Shown: positions 1 through 10,639 of the stretch, piece by piece
Numbering within the stretch: the first letter of the stretch is position 1
Layout of the letters: every line of letters starts with the position of its first letter
Source: Krasilnikovozyma curviuscula
Taxonomy: Eukaryota; Basidiomycota; Tremellomycetes; Cystofilobasidiales; Mrakiaceae
Assembly: GCA_014825775.1 (NCBI GenBank)
Contig: MVAQ01000137.1
Location: 1-57,099, forward strand
Length of the DNA: 57,099 bases
Reading direction: 5' to 3'
The notes under the pieces: model-generated
Told to the model about the DNA's origin: nothing
What the model saw: the letters and a program-made list of their open reading frames with translations, nothing else
The model's database searches: none
Translations under genes and position numbers: made by a program

Positions 1-26
1 TTTTTTTTTTTTTTTTTTTTTTTTTT
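1..26. repeat. poly-T run at the window edge
   Basis: The window opens with 26 consecutive T residues. This could be a natural homopolymer or a contig or sequencing edge. Nothing coding touches it. Confidence 0.9.
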
Positions 27-365
27 CTTTGCCAGTCCAGCGCCTGGCTTGTTTACCTCGAACGGAGCGCGTCGCTGGTTTCTGCAGAAGAGGGTTGACG
101 GCTAGCAAGGAGACAAGCTTAGAGAGCACCAAACCTATTAGGTTTTGCTCAAGGGGTCCACTTCGTCTCAGGGCCCAGCGCTGATTTTCCCGTAGTTCAC
201 AGCTTTGGTCACTTTAGTGCTGTTTTTCCTTTGTATCATGACCCGCAGCCCCCTCAGCCACCGCTTCATCTTGCTTCATATAAAAGGGGGAGTCAATACT
301 AGAGAGCCAACTTCTTCCCTCTCTCTTGAGCTTTCATCCTCTCCCAACAAAAGAAAAGCGAAGTA
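27..365. other. upstream region of the first gene
   Basis: This non-coding stretch holds the probable promoter of the membrane protein that starts at 366. Apart from a TATA-like box near 279, I see nothing recognisable in it. Confidence 0.5.
279..285 (+). promoter_or_regulatory. TATA-like box
   Basis: TATAAAA followed by a G run lies about 80 bases before the ATG at 366, a plausible core-promoter position. It is inferred from the motif alone. Confidence 0.45.
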
Positions 366-1620
366 ATGTTGGTTGGACATCAGAGTTCGCAAATAGGCAG
401 CAGCCATCGCCTGGCGAAGATCGCGTGTTATACGATATTGTTCTTCCTCAACTCTATTATCACCCTTGTCCTGGCAGTTGGTGGTCGAAAAGAGTTTTTC
501 ACGGTCCAAGATGTGTCCCTCTTCGTGTTCTCGTCTACAAGTGTGATCTGGTACGAGTTATTTACCGTGACGTAGTTGTTGAGACGCCCCCGATACTGAC
601 AAAGTTTCACTACTTGGCTTCCTAGGCTCTACTTCCTTACCATCCCGGAGATTGGAAATATGTTTGACCTTTTCACCATTGGAAATCCAACTCAGTTGAA
701 GGAATCTCACCTCGAACAGCTTTGGACTACGTTTCATCTTGGTTTCTGGCTGCGTACGTGCCATTCCTTGACTTCCCTTCCTCTCACCGCCGCGACTGGG
801 GATACTGATATCGAGGGTTTTTCTTTTTAGATCGATGTACCTTGATTCTCGACACTCGCAGTTCCAGACTCACCGCGATTCACCCGCTGTCCATCGTTGG
901 AGGTCTTGTATTTACTTTGACTTTAATCTCACTCCTACTGTCGATATTGTCCATTGGAACTATGGCCCAAAGAACACCGTCACATTCACCATATCATCCT
1001 TCGTCTAAATCATTACTGGAAGTGGCGAAGGTGGGAGCCGTCGGTGAAGAAGAACACCAACACAAGGAACAGAGCGCTGGCGCGAAGTGGATTCAGCCCT
1101 TCTTTGAAGGCCTGTTTGCTGGTTTTGTCTTCTATATCTTCTTGGTTACTTGGCATACCTCCTTCAAGCTCGTTATAACTTGTGAGTAACCCCCAGATCT
1201 CGAGGTAACTAGCTACAACCTGTTTTGACTCGATGGCTATTTGATCCTCAGCTCTCGGCACAAAATTCTTGCAACTCTTGTCCCTCATTACCTTGAACAT
1301 CTATGTCCCTCACCATTTAGAGTTCATCCATTTACCTTACGAGTTGGACGTTGCTGTCGTCCTCACAACTCTTTGGTATTGTGCGTTGTTTTCCTTTCAT
1401 TTCATTTCTTCCAGTAGCTGATCACGAAGCGCTCATCGTTACAGATACCATGCTCGTAAACCATCTAGAAGTATTAACCACAACAGGAAAAGATGTGATG
1501 CTTGTAGGATGGACGATCTTCTTCATCTTCGTGCTGAAGATGACGTTGTTCAGTCCGACGAATGATGAAGATTGCCAAGAGGACGAGAATTTTTTTAGAG
1601 ATGAACGAGAGAAATGTTGA
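366..1620 (+). CDS. multi-pass membrane protein of unknown function
   Basis: Model: join(366..550, 626..753, 831..1181, 1252..1380, 1445..1620), 322 residues. I do not recognise the family. Long hydrophobic stretches occur in every exon, for example IVGGLVFTLTLISLLLSIL in exon 3, and suggest about six membrane spans. Two loops are more polar: one after span 2, and a charged stretch rich in Glu and His before WIQPFFEGLFAGF. The tail is acidic and Cys-containing (NDEDCQEDENFF). Intron 1 is set by donor GTACGA at 551, a CTGAC branch near 597 and an acceptor at 625, which is the only combination that keeps the frame. The next gene starts 275 bases downstream on the same strand. The location is membranous by inference; the compartment is unknown. 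Confidence 0.7.
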
Positions 1621-1894
1621 GGTATTAATAATGAATAACGTTACTTAGAGCTACTGGATAGACCTATCAACTTGTTGTACTTTTCTACCTGGCGCGCATA
1701 GATATTTATCTCCTCCGATTGCGAGGAACCCCAGCTGCCACCAAGTTTTTCATCGTCCCCAAGTGACTTGTCTCTAACACTTCGTAGAGGCTTAGGAAGA
1801 GTTCAGGAAGGTTAGTTCTACAGCTGATTGACATGTTGGAAAGGGTAAGCTGGCCCGAAGTAATGCTACTAACCATCATCTGAAATTCAATAGA

Positions 1895-4800
1895 ATGGAG
1901 CATCTTCTGATTGGAACCCCCCCTCTGCGGCCAGATTCAGCTCCAGCATCCGCCTCACTAGCAACGGGAGTGTCATCCTCATCATCCTCTCCTCTGTCAC
2001 CTTTGTCACCAAAATCGTCCTTAGCAATAGCGTCTTTGAAGCTCTCGTCGTCCCTGCATCAGAAACCGATTGAACCTCTCGCCAGGCTAGATGAGCTTAC
2101 CAAAGGGAGCTCGAATGTCGTCAAAAAAAGGGAAGGCCAGGTTTTAGCCAGAGGGTAAGGATCCCGAAGCTTCTCAGCTATACCTCGACACCTGGAATCC
2201 ATTTCTGATGCGCTATACGTCAATTCGTGTATATATGTTTTTAGCTTCATTCTCAAAACAGACCACCACCCTTCGTTGACAAAATCAGCATCGGTACTCT
2301 CCTCCCATTCTCCTATCTTACAAGGAGCACCCAACTTCAGAGCCCCAAAGAGCTTCTCAGCACTGTCCGAAAGACTAGGCGTCTTTGGATGCTCTCAGCC
2401 TACTCTGACGGGGCTCAAGACGCTTTTGTCGGTCCTGTCATGCTCACCTCAGTCCAAACTCTCGGGAAGGAAAGCAGTATGGGTCTCTACGAGAGAAGAG
2501 CCGGTCGTGTACCTCGAGGGAAGGCCATTCGTGTTGCGAGACAGCGCAAGGCCAACCAAAACGATGCAGATGTCTGATCGAGCTGAAAACCTGGAGGGAA
2601 TTGAGAGGAGGCTAAAAGCTGATATATTAAGGGAGTCTGTGAGGTGGGGCGGAGTGATCTTGGTTCACAGTGAGTGGCGACATGTTCGTGTCTGGAAGCA
2701 ACTTGCACTGAAACGGTCCGAATCCATCCTCTAGCTGAAGGAGATGATGGTGAGATCTTACCTACATGGATTCAAGTCGATGAAAGTAATGTCAAGACAG
2801 TGAGAGAAGTTTGGGAAGGGTGCCAAGAGGAAGGATGGGCGTTGGAATATCACCGAATTCCTGTCTCTCCGGAAAGACCAATCGAAGACAACTATCTGGA
2901 TGCCTATCTGTGAGTATTTTACCCTCATCTTCGTGCTATTCTCTAATGCCAAGTGAGGCGTAATGGACTTGCTTCGTCAACTGACCAATCTTCTGTTTCA
3001 TCTCTCACACAGTGATGTTATTCGATCCGAGGATCCTTTGACAACATCTCTTATCTTCAACTGTGGAAGTACGTAATTTTGATCTCTTTCTGGATTTCGC
3101 TTCTCCGTCCCACAGTGTAGAGCTGATCTCGTTTTTGTCTTGTGACGCAATGACAGTGGGCGTAGTCAGAACAACATTTGCCATGGCTTCAGCGGTGCTC
3201 ATTAGAAGAAAACAGTTCATGAATCTTGGTCTTGGTGATCCTCTGTCGACGATGAACGGTGGTATTGATCTTGCGACTGTAATGAGCCCGGTTGGAAGTG
3301 GTTCTGGTTTCTCAACTGTAAGTGACCACCCAAATCTCACTCTTTCTCTCTACTAACCCAACTAACTCTGGTGAATGATATGCTTCCTAGCCTGTGCCTG
3401 GATCTCAAGCTGCACAGATTCTTGAGAACGCCGCTTTCCAGCAGTCGATGAACAGATCGCTGCTGAGACTGGTGAAAGTTTTAGACGATTGTAACTCATG
3501 AATTTCTTTGTCTATTCTATTTAGAACCCTCATATACTGATCTCGTACTGTGCCTTAGGTCTGGGTGATTCTCGTAGCCATGCTGGTGCCGCCGAAATCC
3601 TCACTGAAAATCCGAATCTGATGGAATCTCTCCGCTCGGCGCACATGGGTAACTACCAGACGATTCTGGCAATGCTGGGGTGCCTCGATAATGGGAAGAG
3701 AACCAAAGGTGTTGTTGATACTGTGGTTGACATTTGTGAGTGAACTGCTCTCCTACGCTCTTCTTCCGCTGATCGGCTAGCGTTCGGCTTATCAATAAAT
3801 GCATTTTCCAGGTGACGCGGTCATCAACCTCCGAGAGACGATTATAGAACTACGAGTTAAGTCTTCAATAGTATGGGCAATGGAAGATGGAGCTCGTCAG
3901 AACTGGTTGGACAAAGCTCTCAAAGCGTTGGAAAAGTACGCTTTCCTGATAGCCTTCCAAGCATTTATCGATGAGGAGCTGAGTGGAGAAGCTGAGTATG
4001 GATCCAAGACTTTTGCCCAATGGTTGAAAGGACGACCAGAGGTTTGGAAGTGAGTTTTACTACCAGCCAAGCCCTCGTGATGTTTCCCCCTTCACTTCAT
4101 TAATAGCATTTCTATTCTGCAGTCAAATATCCATGCTGCGAAAAGGAAACGCCGGTGGATCTCGCCTTTTCGTGTTTGCACCAGCTAGTGATCTTTCTCT
4201 GATTGCCCGTGGAATACACGTCAGTGCCGACAACGCTTCATCAAGTCAGCTGCAACGACTGCGTGAAGCAGAGAGTGACGGTGGAATGGTATTAGGGGAC
4301 GAATGGGCTGAGTTTGTGGTCAATAATCGAAGTGGTATCATTCTTCGTTCAAGCCACCTGCTCAAGAACGATCAATGGCACAATCAGAGTGCCTCTTCTG
4401 CCGATGGTGTGGAAGGAGCACCCGGGTTCCGACAGTGTCCAGATTCGAACGTTTTTGCGTGAGTAAATACTGCAAGCGTCTCCACTAAGAGCTCTGAAGC
4501 TGATTGAATCTTATTCTCTTCTAGTGTGGGTCAACCAACTGAAGACTCACTCCCGCTCGTGCTAGAAGCCATCAAGAAGAGCTGCCCTACGTCCAAAGGT
4601 GTGATCTGGATCAATCTCAGGGAAGAACCTCTAGTCTTCGTCAACGGATTCCCTTACTGTCTCAGAAAAGAATCGCTGTCGCTCAGAAACATCAAGGACT
4701 ACTCTGGAGTTAGCGCAAGTCGTCTGGAGGTTGTAGAGGCTCGTCTCAAGGATGATGTTCTGGCTGAGCTCAAGAAGTTTGACGGTCGACTGCTGCTTCA

Positions 4801-7535
4801 CACTGAAACTGCCGATGGAAAGGTCATTCCAAAATGGGAAGGAGCCGATGAAGATAGCGTTCAGACAGTTAGAGAGGTGATGGAGTCGCAGATTGGGCAG
4901 AAAACTGGAATTCAACTCATCTTCAAGAGGCTGCCGATAACGAGTGAGCGCCCTCCTGATTTCTCTGATATCAGAGACATCATGGATCTTGTGTTGAAGA
5001 ATGATGGAACTCCCATTGTTTTGAATGATCAGGTGAGAAAGATCATGTCTCCTCGATTAGTTCGTCATGGCTGACTTCATTGATTATTTGTTCGTTTTTT
5101 AGTTGGGTCGAGGTAGAAGTACTGTGGCCACAGTCATTGTGCTGCTCACTCAACAATGGCAGGAAAAGCACCGAAACGCACCCAATCCTCTCTACAGGTC
5201 GGTGTCAGGTTTACCGGTTGATGCGCCTCCTCGGCCAAAGCGCATGTCGTGGCAGGTCATCAACAACCTTCTTCGTGTCATCAAGAATGGCCTGGAGGTC
5301 AAACAGTCTGTTGATGATGCTATTGACCGAGCTGGACAGGAGTTCAAGCTTCGCGATGCGATTGAAGAAGCCAGAGGTGAATAGAAGGTCCCATTTTTGT
5401 GGGCCCTAATATTGTCTAAACCGTTTTTCCGTTTTTCGTCCAGCTCGCGCGGTTGATGCCAAAGATCACACTACCAAGGCAAACTACATTCAAGAAGGTG
5501 AGTCTAATATTTAAGCTTGCAGGACGTCAACTTTTCCAGACCATTCATCTTTTGGTTATAGGTATCCACCACCTACGACGTTACTTTGAGTTGGTGCTGT
5601 TCGCTGCTTATCTTGGTGAAACTCGACCAGAAGGGACTCTGAGCGATCTCCCTACATTCGAATCCTATGTGCAAAAGAGACCAGGTGAAGAGAAGTTCTC
5701 CCATAGTGCCTTTGAAGATAATATGCTGACATCTCGTTTCACCGCTATTCAGTCTTCAAAACCTTTGAAAAGGATCTCCGCGATGGCGGTCTGGCCGGAC
5801 TTACACCTTTGCAGAGCTTCGCAGTGTCTGACGGACTTGCATTGTCGGAAGAAGTTGAAGCAACAGTCTCCAGTCGAAGTGGTCAAATTCTGTCCCAAAA
5901 TACTATTCTCAAATCTGATTTCTTCCAGAACTTGCAGAAGTTGTCTTTGCCAGAGTAGGTTATCGTCTACTTTTGGCCTTCATTCCATAAACTGATTGAG
6001 AGTTTTTCCCTTTTCAGGCGGGTGGAAGGAGCAGCCAACTATCGAAAAGTACCACTTACCCTGTCATTCTCAACGTCTGGCGGCTCAGTCGCATCTTCCC
6101 CTCATCCTCAAGCAATAGAAGGATCAGCTGGATTTGAAAATTTGAAGTATGTTTATGGAACTGGTATGCCAAGTGTTAACGGACTTCGAAACGCTCTTCA
6201 CAAGATGGGCGCTTCGCCTGACGGAGACCGCTTCATCTACTGGACTTCCTTGAGAGGTAAGTGTTCGATATTAAAATCACAAAGTCACCACAAAGAAATT
6301 TTTTGATCGTTGATTCATTTTTCTCAAAGAGGAACCTGTCATCTACGTGAATGGACGACCACACGTTTTGAGAGATTGGGACAACCCACTGGTAAACGTC
6401 GAGTAAGTGACTCCTTCCCCCCCTAAATTGATTAAACTAATAAATTCCTTGCTGGGGTTTTAAGAGCGACGGGTGTAGCTACTGAAATTGTTGAAGCCAT
6501 GGAGAAGACACTCAAGCAGGACGTGATTCAAGAACTGCGTAAAAATAAAGAAGGCAAAATCTTGCTGCATGATGAGGTCGAAGACGGGAAAGGCTCCTTC
6601 GAAATCATTCCAATCTGGGAATCTGTAGAAGAAGAAGATATACAAACACCAGCGGAAATCTATGAGCTGATGAAGGCGGAGAGGTTCAAGGTGTCTTACG
6701 CTCGAGTTGCCGTCACTGACGAACGAGCACCTCTTCCTGCTGCGCTGGATGCCATGGTCAAGAGGGTTTTGAAAGGGATTGAACATAACGCTGACTTTGC
6801 TTACAACTGTCAAATGGGTCGTGGTCGAACGTGAGTGGGGATTTGTCTTCTGTTCAACTAGCATCATCGTGACCGTCGTTTCTCTGCGCAGTACTACTGG
6901 AATGATCGCCTCATCCTTAATATTCTCGGTTGTCAATTCCTCTGAAGGGAAAGAGGAATCTTTTGCTTCTCAACTACCCAGCGAGGACGAAGAAGATTCA
7001 AATCCATACCTTCTCGGTTAGTAACAATTCCCCTTCTAGTGGTAGATCCGTGGAGCAACAAAGAACTGATCTGCGGTACTTCCTCTTTCTTTCCACATAA
7101 TTCAGGCGAATACAAGACGATCTTGCTGCTAGTTTCTATCCTCTCATACGGTAAAGCCGCTAAGGCACTGGCCGACAAAACAATCAACATCATGGATGGT
7201 GTTCAAAACCTACGAAAGGCCGTGTTTGATTATAAGATCAAAGCGGATGCAATGGAGCAAGGGACCAAGAAATGGGAGAAGATGTATGAATTGGGATTGA
7301 ACTATCTGTATCGATGTGAGCCTGTTCTCTCTCATGGTGATGTGTGGCAGTCCATGCACTAACTTTGCTCGCTGATGGCCGGCTTCGCTCAGATGGCACT
7401 TTGATTGTGTTGGCGAACTATCTCATCGAATCCAAAGCTCAGGGTGTGGATCTCAAGACTGCGTCGCTACAAAGTTGGCTGGATGTGCACCGAGAAGTAG
7501 GAGCGGTGTTGAATAATAGAAAGAGTCTGGACTGA
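1895..7535 (+). CDS. paladin-like protein with three PTP-like phytase (inositol hexakisphosphate) domains
   Basis: Twenty exons: 1895..2154, 2245..2669, 2735..2909, 3013..3068, 3157..3317, 3391..3490, 3559..3735, 3812..4049, 4123..4458, 4525..5032, 5103..5376, 5444..5497, 5562..5684, 5753..5954, 6018..6256, 6330..6402, 6465..6830, 6892..7016, 7106..7315, 7351..7535. They give 1428 residues. Three repeats each carry a 'WI/VNLREEPLVFVNGFPY'-type strand, then an H-[ST]-E motif, then a P-loop. P-loop 1 is NCGMGVVRTT (Cys304..Arg310, C-x5-R). P-loop 2 is NDQLGRGRST, with Asp811 in place of Cys. P-loop 3 is NCQMGRGRTT (Cys1249..Arg1255). The family is known as paladin/PTPLP-like and is cysteine-phosphatase-like; activity on inositol phosphates or phosphoinositides is possible but unproven. 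The N-terminal 80 residues are Ser/Pro-rich, likely disordered. It is convergent with the AP-1 sigma gene. Confidence 0.88.
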
Positions 7536-7811
7536 GTAATTATGGTATTAAGATGGACTTACAAGAACCCATCGTTTTATAGAACTCATCATTGGATACT
7601 GTTGTACCATCTGGATGGAAATTGCTGATCAGAGTCGATGAGATGAAAGTCAGCTGGAATTGCAAGGTGTACAAAAGCTATCTACAGATATCGTCGAAAA
7701 TACTAGTAACAAGCTTAGGCCAAAACACTCGTCGTATTCGTTCGAAGCCATTTTACAGATACTTCGTCGAGCTCCATCTACATGTCTGCGAAATCAGTCA
7801 AAATAGGTTTT

Positions 7812-8689
7812 TCACATGAGTGAAGAGTACAAAGAGCACGAACTCAGTCGATCTGAAGAATCTTCAGTATATTCTGCCTCCTCAATGGAGTCTGATTGTT
7901 GGATCTGTAGGTTTCAACAGCGATGGAAATCGCGATGTGATCAGTGGTAGCATCTAGGGGCTCGCTAGTGAGATGAAGAAAGCGCTCACTACTCGCAAAA
8001 CCGATTTCTTTGAAGGCTCCTGTAGCTCGCCAGCAATAATGAGCTCGTCCAAAATCTGAGACAGGGAGGGTTTGACTGCAGTCAGAAGCGTGAGAAGGGG
8101 ACCGTGCGTTCGATGAAACTCACGGCATAGGCCTTCTGGAAGTTGAATATGAGATCCAGTTCAGCAACCTGGATAAATAATATCACAGCCAACGATTCAA
8201 TACGATGGTTGAGGTGGTACACCAGCGCAAGCTTTACTGACGTTGACAAAGTACTTATCAAGTACCTCGACATATCGATGAATGATTTCCAGCGTCACTA
8301 GCTCATTATCTTCATTGGTGATACCAGCAACAAAGAAGAGTGAAGCGTATCTTCGATATACAACCTTTTCGCCTGGTGAGGGAGATGTCTCTTGTCAGCT
8401 ATACGAAACGGAGAACAGGCGGTGTGGGTAAGTGCAGTGATTTCAGACCTTTATACTCAATGAAATTGCACATCCTTGTCCTCCTAGCAAGCACCATCTG
8501 AGTGACCTCCTTCACGATCTTTGCTTTGTTTTTGGAGGAGGCGGTTGTGTACCATTCGACCAGCCTGACTTTGCCTGAATAGGATGTCAGGTCAGTTTCA
8601 GAGCAGCTGCCTCCGAAGCCGCATAGCTATAGATCGAGAGCCCGAAACGCACCTTGGCGAGAGACAAGGAGGATGTATGAGATTGGCAT
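7812..8689 (-). CDS. aps1: AP-1 clathrin adaptor complex, sigma subunit
   Basis: Model: complement(join(7812..7904, 7993..8055, 8124..8168, 8242..8372, 8449..8574, 8653..8689)), 164 residues, the usual sigma length. The protein starts [20 protein letters not shown] and continues with [15 protein letters not shown], then [15 protein letters not shown] and [12 protein letters not shown], then [17 protein letters not shown]. These are hallmark segments of the small longin-fold adaptor chain. It serves AP-1 clathrin traffic between the trans-Golgi network and endosomes. The C-terminal exon (IQQSDSIEE...) only appears after removing an 88-base intron; reading on without it would end early at ISLASP. 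I assign AP-1 rather than AP-2 from the 'ILDEL(I/L)IAGE' and C-terminal acidic tail pattern. Confidence 0.93.
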
Positions 8690-9188
8690 TTTGGGCTAAG
8701 AGGGATCTTAGAAAGACCGTGGTAGCTGACCTCAATCTCTCTTTCCCCGTATAGCCTAGGGGCGTTCAGCAACTCATGGGGGGAATCACCATCACTTTAT
8801 TTTCGCTTGTCCTTCTTTTGGGATAGTTTACGAAGGGGGAAAATCACATTATCTAGATCTCTCCCACCAGCTGTTTTCTTTTGAGCTTGAACGCCGCTCA
8901 GTGAAGCCTAAGTGGGACGCACGCGCTTTGCTTTTCAATGCGAGCGAAGAGGAGATGTAACTTTTCCTGAATATGCTCAACAGTATTGATTGTTGGGTGC
9001 GACAAGCACGTAGGGCGATCTTGGAACATTGCTCTTGGTCAAGTTCTGATTACAACTAAATTCATCGGACATGCCTTTTTACTATTCTATTAGTTTACGG
9101 TACAAAAGCAGCTTTCTAGTAGGTCCTGCGCAATGCCTCTTCTAGGAGTTTCCCTGCTCGGTGTTGGCATCCACATTCGACCCAGAAA
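8690..9188. other. intergenic region upstream of the AP-1 sigma gene
   Basis: About 500 bases between the AP-1 sigma start and the stop of the next gene, which lies on the same strand. It should hold the AP-1 sigma promoter. I see no convincing element or coding frame. Confidence 0.5.
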
Positions 9189-9943
9189 TCATAAAAGATG
9201 GTAACCACAGAGCCCCATGATGGTCGCTACCAGACTCAATTCGCCAAATGGCAAGGAACACGGCAATGAGATGAACAGACCGGTTCGAGACACGGCACCC
9301 GATGTTATTTTGGAGACCATAAGCACTTCGTGAGTCAAATCAACACTTTGATCAAGACTTTTGTTTGCACCGATTCCGGTAGCAAATGTGTCTTCTACCG
9401 CCCAGGTGCTGATCGAAAACGAAAACATTACATGGGTCAGATCGCTTCAGACGATGAGTTGGCAGCGAAGGCGCCTCTCACAAGTTTTTTCCCAGAGTCA
9501 GGTTGGAAGTGTCCAAGACGAAACCATGCAGAGATGAGTTTCTCAACACCAGAGTCGGCGTCGACACGATGTTGGCTGATCGAAGTTCAAAAACAAGGGT
9601 TATGAGCCAGTTGTCAACCTTGTCAAGCGCCAGAAACGATTTGCGCTAATCAGTGGTACTTACAGCTATTGGCAGGCTCAAACTTCTGATATAAGACAGA
9701 GAAGGCATAGGTACGTCCTGGTACTTCAGTGTTGTTCAAGTAGCTGTCCCAGGTGATGTTGAGGACCGTTCCAGGTACGACTTGAGTGCTTCTCTGAGAC
9801 GCAGAACCATCATTCCCCGTGAGTACAAAACCATTCTGAGTTCCCTCGATCTCTAAAACGGGTATCCCACCAGATTCCGCAATTGCATTAGACAGGGATC
9901 CGAACAGGACTGGGAGAAGTGCCGCAACCGCCAACAGTCTCAT
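9189..9943 (-). CDS. small secreted, probably GPI-anchored protein
   Basis: Model: complement(join(9189..9408, 9482..9575, 9664..9943)), 197 residues. The N-terminus MRLLAVAALLPVLFGSLSNA is a typical signal peptide. The mature part is Ser/Thr-rich and has several N-glycosylation sequons (NIT, NNT, NSS, NLT, NFT). It ends in a hydrophobic tail (GELSLVATIMGLCGYHLL), as GPI-anchored fungal wall proteins do. Motifs such as PGTVLNITWDSY recall the Kre9/Knh1-like N-terminal domain of Ser-Thr-rich GPI proteins, but this is a weak resemblance. The last two exons both start after GATCAG acceptors, and the middle one joins to give NFTWAVEDTFATG. It probably acts in the cell wall or outer membrane leaflet. 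It lies tail-to-head with AP-1 sigma and CAP59 on the same strand. Confidence 0.65.
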
Positions 9944-10639
9944 TTTTCGGGAGGGAGGTGGGCCTGCCGGTGAAAGTTGAGGAAGAAGGGCAAAAGAAAA
10001 GAGTCAAGAGCTTCATTTCAAGCATCAAATGCAGATCTTTCGTCTCGGAGATCATTTCGTCCCAATTAACATCTCGTGGCCAATGTCGTATAGACCCCAT
10101 ACGAGCTCGGTAGAGCCCGTTCAATGCGGACAGATAGCGAGGTAACAGCTGCTGCCCTCTATTTAAGCTTTTCTCTGATGAGTTCATTTCAACCTATGTG
10201 CTTTTTATGGGCATTCTTTTCATTCTTTGCTTCATTTCGACAAAAGCATGGCAGTCCATCCATCCATCGAGGCACATGCGCCTTCGTTTTGATTGTTGAC
10301 ACCCACCCTGACAGAGATTCAGACATGCTGTGTCAAGTGACCACCGTTGGATCCATAGAAAATCATCCAGGATAATTCAGTTCTCAAGATATACAGTAAA
10401 AACACGCCCTTCGAACTTTGATCATGTCCTAATTTCTAATCGTCAATATTGTCAATACGCATCTTGCTCTGAATTCTGAAGTTGAGATGCAAAAGTTATT
10501 GTTCGTATCCACTAGATCTATCGAGGGAACATATACCGTACACACTTCCCCGTTTCATCGTCTTGCTTTCCAAAAGCGTCAACGGTAGTCCATCCACCAT
10601 CTCTGATGATGACGCCATTTCCTTCTTGCTTCTGAGAGT
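9944..10639. other. intergenic region, promoter of the small secreted protein
   Basis: This 696-base region sits between the secreted-protein start and the end of the CAP59-like gene. A TTAAATA-like box on the minus strand near 10150 is the only candidate core element. The open frames here are short and lack any protein-like character. Confidence 0.45.
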
